From assembly GCF_013393905.1 (NCBI RefSeq), contig NZ_CP040272.1, positions 1,240,001 to 1,304,000 on the forward strand: 64,000 bases of DNA. The letters run 5' to 3'. The stretch's first letter is position 1; the number at the start of each line of letters is the position of its first letter. Positions 26,045-37,900 of this stretch are shown here, one piece after another. The translations under genes and the position numbers were made by a program. The DNA is from Nostoc sp. C052. Its GTDB lineage: Bacteria; Cyanobacteriota; Cyanobacteriia; Cyanobacteriales; Nostocaceae. The notes under the pieces were generated by a model. It saw nothing but the letters and a program-made list of their open reading frames with translations. It had not been told where the DNA came from and did not search any database.

Positions 26045-29000
26045 ATGCAGTTAAATAATCATAGTCAAGTTTTAACAAATCCAAATAATAAAAATTTTAT
26101 CTATAAAAAAATAGAAGTTGCTATCCGGTCAAGTTTAATTGTAGATGATTGTGTAGTTATAGAAAGACAAACACAAAACTTAAACCAGGAGTTAGTTGCT
26201 TATGTAGTACCATCAGGTTTATTTGCGCCAGAACAATTGTTGTCTCTCCTGCAAACAATTCTGCCTAGCGAATTGATACCCACAGTAATTGTACCAGTCT
26301 CTACTATACCCCTAACAGATACAGGGGAGGTAGATGAAGCTACTTTAACTTCTATAGAAGTTATTGATTCTGACTTAGTGTTTCGCATAGAAGAGCAATT
26401 AGAATCATTGCCAGAAATTGAACGTGTTGCGGTTGTTGCTGAACCAACAGCTAGAATTATTCATCCTTTGCATTTAGAGGATTTGCTAAACGAGACTCAA
26501 GCGTTTGCGTCTGACAATAGCCAACAAAATATACAAACAAACACATCTAACCAAACGATAGAAAATACAAATTCTGGCTTGTCGAAAAAGCTAGCTATTA
26601 GTTACGGAGAACCTTTACAATTCTCCCAAAATGCTCCCAAAACTTTAGGAGAATTGCTGCAACGATCTGCTGAAAGTTCAACGAAAGGTATTATCTATAT
26701 TCAACCTGATGGCAGCGAGAAAGTTCAATCTTATAGAGAATTATGGCAGGATGCCCAACGAATTTTAGCTGGATTGAGAAAGTTAGGGATAAAACCTCAA
26801 GATAAAGTAATTTTTCAATTAGAAGATAATCAAGATTTTATTTGTGCTTTTTGGGCTTGTGTGCTTGGCGGCTTTGTTCCAGTACCAGTATCCATCGCCT
26901 CTACCTACGAGTCAGTTAACACAACCGCAAGCAAATTACAAAATACTTGGCAGATGCTAGGGAAACCTCTTGTACTGACGAGTGTTTCTCTAGCTTCTAA
27001 AATTGATGGTTTTTTCAGGCTTTTAAATATAGAAAACTTTCAAGTTGCAACTGTTGGTAATTTGCGTGAGTGTGAACCGGATTTCAAATTACATCAAAGT
27101 CAGCTAGAGGATCTAGCAATTTTGTTTTTGACTTCTGGAAGCACTGGTATACCCAAGTATGTGATGTTGAATCATCGCAACTTGTTGAGTATGACCAATG
27201 GCTTTATTGTCATGGGTGGTTTTTCCCATCAAGACAGTGTTTTAAACTGGATGCCTTTGGATCATGTAGGCGCACTAGTTTCTCTCAGTCTCTTGGCTGT
27301 TAATTTAGGTTGCCAACAAATTCATGTGCCTACTAGCTTGATTGTAGAAAATCCACTTAAGTGGCTAGATTTGATCGATCATCATCAAGCTACGATTAGT
27401 TGGTCTCCCAATTTTGCCTTTTCTTTAATCTGCGATCGCACGAGTGATATTCGCCAAAAACACTGGGATTTATCATCGATGCGTTTTATTATCAACGCTG
27501 GCGAACCCATTGTCACTAAAGTAGCTAGGAATTTTTTAAAGCTGCTTCGTCCATACAGTTTACCAAGTAACGCGATTCATCCAGCCTTTGGGATGTGTGA
27601 AACTGCTTCTGGTATTACTTACTCTAATAGTTTTTCTCTAGAATCTACATCAGATGATACTTCATTTGTAGAATTGGGTTTGCCAATTGCTGGTGCTTCA
27701 GTACGTATTGTTGATGAAAATAAACAAATAGTTACAGAAAATAAGATTGGTCATCTACAGGTCAAAGGTGCATCGGTGAGTTCTGGTTACTATCAGAATC
27801 CCCAGGAAAACCAAGAAGCTTTTACTTCTGATGGCTGGTTTAATACTGGAGATTTAGGATTTCTTCACGAAGGACATTTAACTATTACTGGACGGCAAAA
27901 AGATGTAATTATCATTAATGGACTCAACTACTACTGTCACGAAATCGAAGCCGCCGTTGAAGAACTCCCAGGAATAGAAGTCTCTTATACAGCTGCTTGT
28001 GCAGTTAGACAAGCAGGAATCAACACTGATAAAGTTGTTATCTTTTTCAATACTTCTATTTCCGATGATGCCAGTTTAGTAACTCTCCTCAAAGAAATTC
28101 GTGCCAAAGTCGTCAATAAAGTAGGAATAAATCCAGATTATCTGATTCCCATAGCTCAGGAAATTATTCCAAAAACAGCTATTGGTAAAATTCAACGCTC
28201 TCAACTTAGTCAGCGTTTTAATGCAGGTGAGTTTAAATCAATTATTAAACAAATTGATATATTACTAGGTAACGCTAATACTATTCCCAACTGGTTTTAC
28301 CGTCAAGTTTGGCAGCCCAAATCTCCGATTACTTTTAATCCTTCTTTAACTGTTATTAATTTCACTTTAGTATTTTTAGATTCATTCGGCTTAGGTGCAT
28401 ATTTATGTCAAATCTTGTCAGAGTCTGACCTGCCATATATAACTATTTCATCTGGAGAAGATTTTTGCAAAATCAATCGCTCACACTACACAATTACTCC
28501 ACAAAAAGCCAAGGACTACCAACTTTTATTTGAATCACTAGCAGCAGATAATATTATCATTGGGCAGATACTTCACCTCTGGACTTATGACAAGTATATT
28601 GGCGAAGTCAAAAGCCTTGATGCTCTCGAACAAGCACAAGAATATGGAATATACAGTTTATTGTTCCTGGTTCAAGCCTTAGCCAAAGTTCAAGGTGATG
28701 ATAATTCTATTCAATTACTATTTATTTCTTCTCATATCCAATCCATTTCCTCATCTGAGAAAATAGCTTATGAAAAATCAACAATACTGGGGTTGCTGAA
28801 AACTATTCCTCAAGAATTACCTTGGTTAAACAGTCGTCACATCGATTTACCTTTCGCTGAAGTTGAAAAAAATGGAGCCTATATCTTACAAGAGATGCAG
28901 GTTTCCTCAAAAGAACGAGAAGTGGCTTACAGAAATGGGCAGCGTTTCGTTCCTCGTTTAGAAAAAGTGGATTGGGCAAACGAACCATTATCACCAATTC

Positions 29001-30286
29001 CCTTTAAGCAAGGAGGAACTTATTTAATCACTGGAGGACTAGGAGGAGTAGGTATCCAGATTGCGCGGTATTTACTGAAATATTACCGAGCTAGGCTACT
29101 GTTAGTTGGCAGAACTTCAATACCTGAAAAAAGTACTTGGAATACTCATCTAGACAAGGAAGATGCTATTGCACAACGCTTGAAAGCTTATCAAGAACTA
29201 GAACAGCTTGGAGGAGAAATAATTTACGAAGCTGTTGATATCTGTGACTTAAAACAGTTGCAGATAATAGTTGAAAAAGCTAAATCCCGATGGGGTAAAA
29301 ATCTGGATGGGATAATTCATTTAGCCGGAACTTTTCATGAGCAGCTTGTACTTGAAGAGACTCAACAAAGTTTAACAAAAGTGCTGTGTCCTAAAGTATT
29401 GGGTGCTTGGGCGCTGCATCAATTGGTAAAAGATAATAAGGGCAGCATTTTTATCAACTTTTCTTCGGCACATGGTTTTTTTGGCAGCACATCTGTCGGA
29501 GCTTATGCTGCTGCCAATGGGTTTCTCGATCGCTTTTGTGATTACCAAAATTCCAACAGTGAATTAGCGAGCTATTGTTTTGCTTGGAGTATGTGGAATG
29601 AAACAGGCATGAGCCAGGGATATCAGATGAAGAATCTCATTCGTGCCAAAGGTTTTTATGTTATGTCTTCCTCTCAAGCAATATCTTCAATGCTTGCAAG
29701 CTTACAACATCAGCCAGCGCATCTCTTGATAGGTTTAGATGGCAGCAACCAAAACATTCAACGTTGGCAGTCTCAAGCCTTTAGTTTGCAGAAATTAGCT
29801 GCATATTTTACTACTACTAGCAGTGACAATATTGTTAAATTACCAGACTTGCTCTTTCAAGACCGCTTTGGAAATTCCTGCACTTGCAATTTAGTAAAGC
29901 TCAACGAAATGCCCTTAACTCTGAGCGGTGCAATTGATAAAAACAAATTAGTTCGACAATTTATCTATCAGAAAACAGACACTCATGTAGCACCAAGAAA
30001 TGATATAGAACAACAGATTGCTGAAATTTGGCAACAAGTTTTGGGAAGGCCATTTTTTAGTATTCAAGACAACTTCTTTGAATTGGGAGGAAATTCCCTC
30101 TTGGGGACACAGGTAATTTCTCGGTTACGCGATACTTTCTTTATTGATTTGCCTTTACAAAGTTTATTTAAATTTCCTACTGTAGCTGAGTTAGCTTGTA
30201 ATATGCAAATAGCACAATTTATAACAAAAAACGAAGATGCACTTATTAATGACCTAGAAAAAGAGTACGAAGAAGGATATTTATAA
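26045..30286 (+). CDS. AerA-like NRPS loading protein (A-KR-PCP) for a 2-hydroxy acid
   Basis: This 1413-aa protein has four parts. Residues 1-130 look like a stray A-domain C-terminal piece (QELVAYVVPS, IPLTDTGEVDEATL). An acyl-activating adenylation domain spans about 185-740 (A3 LFLTSGSTGIPKYV, MPLDHVGAL, A7 FNTGDLGF, Lys in IGKIQRS). A ketoreductase spans about 985-1230 (TYLITGGLGGVG; catalytic S in FSSAHG and Y/N in AYAAANGF). A carrier domain carries FFELGGNSLL (Ser near 1350). Aeruginosin AerA has this same order, activating a phenylpyruvate-type 2-keto acid and reducing it on the enzyme to the hydroxy acid. The equivalent starter here is inferred; the exact acid cannot be read. No condensation domain is present, as expected for a starter. 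The stop is 1 bp before the next gene. Confidence 0.8.
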   Translation: MQLNNHSQVLTNPNNKNFIYKKIEVAIRSSLIVDDCVVIERQTQNLNQELVAYVVPSGLFAPEQLLSLLQTILPSELIPTVIVPVSTIPLTDTGEVDEATLTSIEVIDSDLVFRIEEQLESLPEIERVAVVAEPTARIIHPLHLEDLLNETQAFASDNSQQNIQTNTSNQTIENTNSGLSKKLAISYGEPLQFSQNAPKTLGELLQRSAESSTKGIIYIQPDGSEKVQSYRELWQDAQRILAGLRKLGIKPQDKVIFQLEDNQDFICAFWACVLGGFVPVPVSIASTYESVNTTASKLQNTWQMLGKPLVLTSVSLASKIDGFFRLLNIENFQVATVGNLRECEPDFKLHQSQLEDLAILFLTSGSTGIPKYVMLNHRNLLSMTNGFIVMGGFSHQDSVLNWMPLDHVGALVSLSLLAVNLGCQQIHVPTSLIVENPLKWLDLIDHHQATISWSPNFAFSLICDRTSDIRQKHWDLSSMRFIINAGEPIVTKVARNFLKLLRPYSLPSNAIHPAFGMCETASGITYSNSFSLESTSDDTSFVELGLPIAGASVRIVDENKQIVTENKIGHLQVKGASVSSGYYQNPQENQEAFTSDGWFNTGDLGFLHEGHLTITGRQKDVIIINGLNYYCHEIEAAVEELPGIEVSYTAACAVRQAGINTDKVVIFFNTSISDDASLVTLLKEIRAKVVNKVGINPDYLIPIAQEIIPKTAIGKIQRSQLSQRFNAGEFKSIIKQIDILLGNANTIPNWFYRQVWQPKSPITFNPSLTVINFTLVFLDSFGLGAYLCQILSESDLPYITISSGEDFCKINRSHYTITPQKAKDYQLLFESLAADNIIIGQILHLWTYDKYIGEVKSLDALEQAQEYGIYSLLFLVQALAKVQGDDNSIQLLFISSHIQSISSSEKIAYEKSTILGLLKTIPQELPWLNSRHIDLPFAEVEKNGAYILQEMQVSSKEREVAYRNGQRFVPRLEKVDWANEPLSPIPFKQGGTYLITGGLGGVGIQIARYLLKYYRARLLLVGRTSIPEKSTWNTHLDKEDAIAQRLKAYQELEQLGGEIIYEAVDICDLKQLQIIVEKAKSRWGKNLDGIIHLAGTFHEQLVLEETQQSLTKVLCPKVLGAWALHQLVKDNKGSIFINFSSAHGFFGSTSVGAYAAANGFLDRFCDYQNSNSELASYCFAWSMWNETGMSQGYQMKNLIRAKGFYVMSSSQAISSMLASLQHQPAHLLIGLDGSNQNIQRWQSQAFSLQKLAAYFTTTSSDNIVKLPDLLFQDRFGNSCTCNLVKLNEMPLTLSGAIDKNKLVRQFIYQKTDTHVAPRNDIEQQIAEIWQQVLGRPFFSIQDNFFELGGNSLLGTQVISRLRDTFFIDLPLQSLFKFPTVAELACNMQIAQFITKNEDALINDLEKEYEEGYL

Positions 30287-30287
30287 A

Positions 30288-33200
30288 ATGACAGTATTTG
30301 AATTTATATCTTCACTAAACAGCTTAGATATTAAAGTATGGGTTGAAGACGACCAGCTACGCTATCGCGCTCCCAAGGGAGTAATAACATCAAGCCTCAA
30401 GCAGGAGTTGATGGAGCGAAAAAAAGAAATACTTCGTTATCTTCAAGAAGCAATAACTGCGAAAAAATTAGCTTTTGAACCCATATTATCTATTGATAGA
30501 GATTGCGATTTACCTTTGTCTTTTAGTCAACAAAGGATGTGGTTTCTCAATCAGTTGGAAGGCGAAAGTAGCGCCTACACAATATCTTTTGCTGTACGGC
30601 TGGAGGGGAATCTCAATATCAAAGTTTTGGAAAAAGCACTTACGGAAATAGTTCTGCGTCATGAAGTTCTGCGTACTCGCTTTGAAAGCAAAGATGACAA
30701 GCCAGTACAAGTAATAGACTCCGGTATAACCGTAATGTTGCCAGTAGTGGATCTACAAAATGTGGCAAATCCTAGCAAACAAGTGGAGCAACTGGCAATA
30801 AAAGAAGCTTACAAACCATTTGATTTGGCGAAGGATCCTGTATTGCGGGCCAAGCTGTGGCGAGTTGCTCAAGACGAGTACATACTACTATTTGCTATTC
30901 ATCATATTGCTGCTGATGGATGGTCAAAAGGCGTTTTGATCCGCGAAGTGTCTGCTCATTATCGAGCCATTGCTACAGGTAGTTCTGTTGCGTTACCAGA
31001 GTTACCTATACAGTATGCCGACTTCGCAGTGTGGCAACGTCAGTGGCTGACAACTCAGGTACTAGAGCATCAGTTAAGCTACTGGAAACAGGAGTTAGCA
31101 GGAGTGCCACCTGTATTAGAACTATTTACAGACCGCCTCCGTCCCGCTATACAGACTTTTCGAGGAGGTATAGAGCGATTTAAAATAGATAGTAAACTGA
31201 CGCAACAGCTTAATAAACTCAGCCAAAATTCAAGCGGCACTTTGTTTATGACGCTGCTGGCGGGTTTTGTTGTGTTACTGTCTCGCTACACTGGCCAAAC
31301 GGATCTTGTAGTTGGCTCGCCGATCGCTAATCGCAACCGCACAGAAATAGAAGGGTTAATTGGATTTTTTGTCAATACTCTGGCACTGAGGTTCAATCTG
31401 TCTCAAGAACTGACTTTTCAAGCTTTATTAGAGCAGGTGCAGCAGGTTACTCAAAACGCTTATGATAATCAAGATTTGCCCTTCGAGATGTTAGTCGAAC
31501 AGTTGCAGCTTGAGCGAAACTTAGACCGCAACCCTTTGGTGCAAGTGATGTTTGCCCTTCAGAATGCTCCGATTGACCCTTGGGATCTGCCTGGTTTAAA
31601 GGTCGAGGAAATGCCTTGGGAGCTTAACGGAGTGCGCTTTGACCTAGAAGTTCACTTCTTTGAAGTGCCTCAAGGTCTTGATGGCTTTTGCTATTACAGC
31701 AGTGATTTATTTGATGCGGCAACGATCGCCCGTATGATGGAACATTTCCAGAATTTGTTAGCGGCCATTGTCACCAACCCAGAACAACTAGTCAATCAAT
31801 TGCCCATACTGACAGCACAAGAAAAGCAACAATTATTAATAGAGTGGAACAGCACCCAAACAGATTATCCCACTGACAAATGTATCCATCATTTGTTTGA
31901 AGCCCAAGTTGAACATACTCCTAATGCTGTAGCAGTGCTGTTTGAAAATCAACATCTCACATATCGTGAATTAAACTGCCGTGCTAACTCTTTGGCACAC
32001 TATCTCAAGTCTTTGGGTGTAGGAGTAGATGTGCTGGTTGGGATTTATGTCGAACGTTCCTTAGAGATGGTCGTGGGACTGCTTGGGATTCTCAAAGCAG
32101 GTGGTGCGTATGTCCCTTTAGACCCTAATTATCCTAGTGAACGCCTGAACTTTATGCTGAAAGACACGGGTGTTTCAGTACTGTTGACACAACAACACCT
32201 AATTGAAAAGCTACCTCAGCATGAAGCAAAATTAGTTTGCTTAGATACCGACTGGGAAATTATTTCTCAATCCAGTCAGGAAAATTGCCTGATTCGTGTA
32301 CAAGCTAGTAACTTAGCTTATGTGATATACACATCAGGATCTACAGGTCAGCCTAAAGGAGTTAAAGTCGTTCACCGTGGCGTTAATCGTCTTTTGTTTG
32401 GCGTAAATTACGTTCATCTAGATGCCACACAAATATTTCTTCAACTAGCCCCAATTTCTTTTGATGCTTCTACATTCGAGATTTGGGGAGCTTTAGTGCA
32501 TGGTGCAAAATGCGTTTTGTTTCCAGGAACTATTGCCACATCTCAAAATCTAAGTGATGAAATCAAAAAACACGGCATTACCATTTTATGGCTGACGGCG
32601 GCCTTATTTAACTCGATCATTGATTGTGACGAAAAAGCTCTGTTAGGAATTAAACAGCTACTAATTGGTGGAGAAGCACTTTCGGTTGCTCACGTTCAAA
32701 AGGCTCTCAAAGCTCTGTCTGAAACGCAAATCGTTAATGGGTACGGGCCGACAGAAAGCACGACTTTTAGTTGTTGTTATCCTATTCCTAGACAACTTGA
32801 GACGAATATAAAGTCAATCCCCATTGGAAGACCGATTGCAAACACACAAGTTTACATCTTGGACTCGCACTTACAACCAGTGCCGATTGGAGTACCAGGA
32901 GAATTGTACATCGGTGGTGCGGGTTTAGCACAAGGCTATCTCAACCGCCCTGAGTTGACCAACGAGAAATTTGTCCCTAACCCGTTTAGTGATGAGGTGC
33001 ATTCCCGCCTCTACAAAACTGGGGATAAGGTACGCCATTTAAGTGACGGTAATATTGAGTATCTGGGACGGATTGACAATCAGGTAAAAATTCGCGGTTT
33101 TCGGATCGAACTCGGAGAAATTGAAGCAGTTCTGAGTCAACACCCCTTGGTGAAAGAGAGTGTTGTGGTAGTCAGAGAAGACATTCCTAGTGATAAACGT

Positions 33201-34940
33201 CTGGTAGCTTACTTAGTTCCTGCGCTTTATCGTCAAACATTATCCCAAGAAGTTGCCCAATGGCAGAGTGAGTATGTTAGTAATTGGCTAAGGCTCTATG
33301 AACAACTCTATAGCCAAAATCAAACATATACAGATGACCTGACGTTTAATATTGCAGGTTGGAATAGTAGTTATACAAAGCTTCCCATCCCAGATTGGGA
33401 AATGCAAGAGTGGGTTGAAAATACAACGAGCCGCATTCAAGCTAACTTTCCCCAGCGCGTATTAGAAATTGGTTGCGGTACAGGGTTACTGCTATCGCGC
33501 ATTGCCAAGAACTGCCAACAGTATTGGGGAACCGATTATTCCATTGCCGCCATCCAGCACGTTGAGCAAGTATGCAGCAGGGTTGAGGGTCTAGAACATG
33601 TGCAGCTGCGGCATCAAATGGCAGATAACTTTGAAGGTATTCCCCAAGCAGAATTCGACACTGTAATTTTGAACTCAATCGTGCAGTATTTCCCCAGCGT
33701 TGAGTATCTGCTACAGGTAATTGAAGGAGCGATCGCGGCAATTGGCGATCGGGGTACGCTATTTGTGGGAGATGTCCGCAGCTTACCTCTGTTGTCACCA
33801 TATCATGCAGCCGTGCAGTTGTTCCAAGCAGAGTCGGACAGAACAATTGAGCAATGGCAGCAGCAAGTACATCAGAGTGTAACTATTGAAGAAGAATTAG
33901 TCATCGATCCGGGTTTCTTCATTGCCCTCCAGACACGCTTTCCTCAGATTGGTTGGGTAGAGATTCAGCCCAAACGCGGTAACAGCCTAAATGAATTAAC
34001 CCAATTCCGCTATGATGTTACCCTCCATCTGGGTACTGATGTTCAAGCCAGAGTAATTCCTTGGTTAAATTGGCAACTAGATAAGCTCTCGTTAACACAA
34101 ATTCAAAATCAACTGCAACAGCAACAACCAGAACTGTTGGGAATCAGGCGGATACCTAATCAACGGGTGCAGCAAGCACTAGAAATTTATCAGTGGTTGG
34201 AAAATCCCCCGAATGTGGAGACTGTCAGGCAACTGCGAGAACTATTAGCAAAACAGCCAACAGTTGGGATTAATCCAGAGCAGTTTTGGCAACTGGGGCA
34301 GCAACTCGGCTACACTGTTTATCCCAGTTGGTGGGAGAGTAGCCAGGATGGTTGCTATGATGTCGTGTTCTGCCGCAATAATTCAAACGCGCCAGAAGCA
34401 ATTAAGTTTTGGGATAATTCAGCCGTCACTACCAAATCCTGGACTGATTACACTAATAACCCTCTACATGGTAAATTAGTTCAAAAGCTAGTACCCTTAG
34501 TACGCGAATTTATTCAACAAAAGCTACCAGATTACATGGTGCCGCAAGCTTTTGTCCTCCTTAATACCCTGCCTTTAACACCCAATGGCAAAGTAGATCG
34601 TCGCGCTCTGCCAACACCTGATACAGCTAATAGAAATCTTTCTACTGGCTTTGTTTTGCCTCGCACACAGATTGAAGCACAACTGGCTCAAATATGGAGT
34701 GAAGTTCTGAGAGTTGAACGCATTGGTGTTAAGGACAACTTCTTTGAACTTGGTGGCCATTCCCTACTAGCTACTCAAGTCCTGTCAGAAATTAACTCGG
34801 TTTTTGGGCTGAACTTATCTATACAGACGATATTTGAGTCTCCTACAGTAGCCGGTATAGCATCCTACATCAAAGTCATGAATTGGGCAACGCAGGATTT
34901 GCCAGTTACAGAAGTCAGCATCGAAACAGTGGAGTTATGA
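30288..34940 (+). CDS. NRPS, one module: docking-C-A(Val)-N-methyltransferase-PCP
   Basis: This 1550-aa protein starts with a TubC_N docking domain (1-60), then a condensation domain (about 75-500; HHIAADGWS). The adenylation domain (from about 525; core YTSGSTGQPKG) has pocket residues, read by eye against GrsA, of D-A-F-W-L-G-G-T-F-K, the valine code. A SAM-dependent methyltransferase is inserted between A8 and A10 (about 970-1390; motif VLEIGCGTGLLLS). A10 is NGKVDRRALP and the carrier has FFELGGHSLL. It should therefore extend the hydroxyacyl starter with N-methyl-Val. The embedded methyltransferase closely resembles the one in the last module of the next protein, suggesting module copying. 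There is no epimerase, so the residue stays L. Translation is coupled to the next gene through an ATGA overlap region. Confidence 0.88.
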   Translation: MTVFEFISSLNSLDIKVWVEDDQLRYRAPKGVITSSLKQELMERKKEILRYLQEAITAKKLAFEPILSIDRDCDLPLSFSQQRMWFLNQLEGESSAYTISFAVRLEGNLNIKVLEKALTEIVLRHEVLRTRFESKDDKPVQVIDSGITVMLPVVDLQNVANPSKQVEQLAIKEAYKPFDLAKDPVLRAKLWRVAQDEYILLFAIHHIAADGWSKGVLIREVSAHYRAIATGSSVALPELPIQYADFAVWQRQWLTTQVLEHQLSYWKQELAGVPPVLELFTDRLRPAIQTFRGGIERFKIDSKLTQQLNKLSQNSSGTLFMTLLAGFVVLLSRYTGQTDLVVGSPIANRNRTEIEGLIGFFVNTLALRFNLSQELTFQALLEQVQQVTQNAYDNQDLPFEMLVEQLQLERNLDRNPLVQVMFALQNAPIDPWDLPGLKVEEMPWELNGVRFDLEVHFFEVPQGLDGFCYYSSDLFDAATIARMMEHFQNLLAAIVTNPEQLVNQLPILTAQEKQQLLIEWNSTQTDYPTDKCIHHLFEAQVEHTPNAVAVLFENQHLTYRELNCRANSLAHYLKSLGVGVDVLVGIYVERSLEMVVGLLGILKAGGAYVPLDPNYPSERLNFMLKDTGVSVLLTQQHLIEKLPQHEAKLVCLDTDWEIISQSSQENCLIRVQASNLAYVIYTSGSTGQPKGVKVVHRGVNRLLFGVNYVHLDATQIFLQLAPISFDASTFEIWGALVHGAKCVLFPGTIATSQNLSDEIKKHGITILWLTAALFNSIIDCDEKALLGIKQLLIGGEALSVAHVQKALKALSETQIVNGYGPTESTTFSCCYPIPRQLETNIKSIPIGRPIANTQVYILDSHLQPVPIGVPGELYIGGAGLAQGYLNRPELTNEKFVPNPFSDEVHSRLYKTGDKVRHLSDGNIEYLGRIDNQVKIRGFRIELGEIEAVLSQHPLVKESVVVVREDIPSDKRLVAYLVPALYRQTLSQEVAQWQSEYVSNWLRLYEQLYSQNQTYTDDLTFNIAGWNSSYTKLPIPDWEMQEWVENTTSRIQANFPQRVLEIGCGTGLLLSRIAKNCQQYWGTDYSIAAIQHVEQVCSRVEGLEHVQLRHQMADNFEGIPQAEFDTVILNSIVQYFPSVEYLLQVIEGAIAAIGDRGTLFVGDVRSLPLLSPYHAAVQLFQAESDRTIEQWQQQVHQSVTIEEELVIDPGFFIALQTRFPQIGWVEIQPKRGNSLNELTQFRYDVTLHLGTDVQARVIPWLNWQLDKLSLTQIQNQLQQQQPELLGIRRIPNQRVQQALEIYQWLENPPNVETVRQLRELLAKQPTVGINPEQFWQLGQQLGYTVYPSWWESSQDGCYDVVFCRNNSNAPEAIKFWDNSAVTTKSWTDYTNNPLHGKLVQKLVPLVREFIQQKLPDYMVPQAFVLLNTLPLTPNGKVDRRALPTPDTANRNLSTGFVLPRTQIEAQLAQIWSEVLRVERIGVKDNFFELGGHSLLATQVLSEINSVFGLNLSIQTIFESPTVAGIASYIKVMNWATQDLPVTEVSIETVEL

Positions 34941-34942
34941 GC

Positions 34943-37900
34943 ATGACTAACAGCATTGTTGAATTTCTCGATCGCCTAAGTAACTTAAATATTAAACTAG
35001 AAGCCGATGGTGAGCGCTTGCGTTGTCATGCACCTGAAGGGGTATTAACTCTAACACTGCGTCAAGAAATAGCTGCTCGTAAAACAGAAATTATTTTATT
35101 CTTACAGCAAGCCAAGCAAGTTAAAACTGCTCATCAATTGTCGATTCAACCAGTGTCACGGGACGGTGAGCTACCGCTATCTTTTGCACAGCAAAGGCTC
35201 TGGTTTCTGCACCAGCTTTCACCCGACAGTCGTTCTTATAATATGCTGCTGATTCTGCGGCTAGAAGGGGCGCTAAATATAGTTGCGTTACAGCAGAGTC
35301 TTAGCGAACTTGTTCGCCGCCATGAGATTTTAAGAACAACTTTCCCCGCAGTAGACGGGAAACCCGTTCAGGTAATTGCTTCTCCCACTGATTTAACTTT
35401 GCCCTGCTATGATGTACAGGGCTTGTCAGCTGAAGAGCAAACTGTCCAGATTCAGCAAATAGTAGAATCCATTGTATCCAAGCCCTTCGATCTGGCTGTT
35501 GGGCCTTTAGTACAATTCACCCTATTCCAACTGAGCGACCAGGAGTACATACTCCTATTGAAGATGCACCACATTATTTACGACGGCTGGTCTTTAGACA
35601 TCTTCAACCGTGAGTTATCTCAGGTATATACAGCTTTCACTCAAGGATTGCCCAATCCATTACCAGAATTACCCATCCAGTATGCTGACTTTGCAGTTTG
35701 GCAACGCCAATGGCTGACAGGCGAAGTCTTGGAACGCCAACTGGTTTACTGGCAAAAGCAGTTAACGGGTGTCTCTGGCGTACTAGAACTGCCTACTGAT
35801 AAACCACGTCCGCCAGTTCAGAGCTTCCGAGGTGGAGTTGCGCGCTTTCAACTAGACCGCAATCTCACACAACGTCTCAAGCAGTTGAGTCAGGAGTCAG
35901 ACACAACGTTGTTTATGACTCTACTAGCGGCTTTTTTAGTCTTACTTTATCGTTATAGTGGCCAAACAGATATTGTTGTTGGCTCCCCCATCGCCAACCG
36001 CAACAGCCCCCAAGTTAAGAATTTAATGGGGTTTTTTGCTAACACCTTAGCATTAAGGGGCGATCTCTCTGGCAACCCCAGTTTTGCAGACTTCTTAAGG
36101 CAAGTACGGCAGACCACTTTATCAGCATACACCCATCAGGATTTGCCTTTTGAGATGTTAGTCGAAAGATTACAGCCAGAGCGAGATTTAAGCCGTAATC
36201 CTCTAGTACAGGTTATGTTTGCCCTCCAGAATACCTCATTAGATTTTGGGGATTTGCCAGGTTTAACTATCGAGAACATCTCCTTGCCAATTGATGAAAT
36301 GGTCAAATTTGACCTAGACGCGAACTACTGGGAAGATTCCGGTGGTCTGGAGGGTCTTTGGAGTTACAGTACTGATTTATTTGAAGCAACTACGATCGCT
36401 CGCATCGCCCAACATTTTCAAACTTTACTCCAAGCAATTACTGCCAATCCCAAAGCACGAATTGCAGAATTACCACTGTTGACACCACAAGAGCAACAAC
36501 AGTTATTAGTTGAATGGAACAATACTCAAGCAGATTATTCTCAGGATAAGTGTATCCATCAGTTGTTTGAGGAACAAGTTCAGCGTACCCCCGATGCTGT
36601 GGCTGTGGTATTTGAGAATCAACAACTGACTTACCACGAGTTGAATACTCGCACTAACCAGTTAGCACATTATTTACGCTCCTTGGGCGTAAAATCAGAT
36701 ACCTTAGTTGGGTTGTGTGTAGAGCGATCCTTAGAAACTATCGTGGGAATGCTAGGCATTCTCAAAGCGGGTGGTGCTTACGTCCCACTTGACAGTGAGT
36801 ATCCCCAAGACCGCTTGAGCTTCATGTTAGAAGATGCTCAGGTTTCTGTGCTACTCACCCAACAAGAATTACTCAACAAACTACCAGAGCATAACGCACA
36901 GCTTGTTTGCATAGATAGCGATCGCTCAACCATAGCGCAACATAGCAACAGAAACCCCCAAAACATCACAACACCCGATAATTTAGCTTATGTCATCTAC
37001 ACTTCTGGTTCTACAGGTAAGCCCAAGGGCGTTTTAGTCAATCACAGTAATGTAACTCGTCTGTTTGCAGCCACAGAAGATTGGTATAAATTCAATCAAG
37101 ATGATGTGTGGACAATGTTCCACTCTTATGCTTTTGACTTTTCCGTATGGGAAATTTGGGGTGCATTGCTGTATGGTGGAAAACTAGTAGTAGTGCCTTA
37201 TTTAGTAACGCGATCGCCCGAATCCGTCTATCATTTATTGTGTACTGAAAAAGTCACAATTCTCAATCAAACACCTTCAGCTTTCCGCCAATTAATTCAA
37301 GCCGAACAGTCAATGACTACTATTGGCGACTTGAACTTACGCCTAGTAATATTTGGTGGAGAAGCACTAGAACTAAAGAGTTTGCAACCTTGGTTTGAGC
37401 GACACGGCGACATCTCACCCCAATTAGTGAATATGTACGGGATTACAGAAACCACCGTACACGTTACCTATCGCCCCTTGAATAAAGCTGATTTGCAAAG
37501 CACAGCAAGTGTAATTGGTCGTCCAATTCCTGACTTACAAGTATATGTACTAGATGAATATTTACAACCAGTACCAATTGGCGTTCCTGGTGAAATGTAC
37601 GTTGGTGGGGAAGGGGTAGCGCGTGGTTATCTTAATCGTACAGACTTAACGCAACAAAAGTTTATCTCTCATCCTTTTAGCACAAATCCCCAAGCGCAAC
37701 TATACAAAACAGGGGATAAGGCGCGTTATTTGCCCAATGGCGAGTTAGAGTATTTAGGACGCATCGACAATCAAGTAAAAATTCGCGGCTTCCGCATTGA
37801 GTTGGGAGAAATTGAGGCATTACTGGTGCAACACCCAGCCGTGTGGGAAAACGTGGTGGTAGTCCGAGAGGATGAACCGGGCGACAAACGTTTAGTGGCT

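Noticed and set aside
26045..28290. Fatty-acyl-AMP ligase starter for a lipopeptide
   Set aside because: The adenylating domain is followed by a ketoreductase and carrier with no ketosynthase, and it has AerA-like MPLDHVGAL features, favouring a 2-keto/2-hydroxy acid starter.
34883..34942. Upstream ATG at 34883 as start of the six-module NRPS
   Set aside because: It lies well inside the previous gene without a ribosome binding site. GGAG at 34931-34934 is placed for the ATG at 34943, directly before the docking domain.
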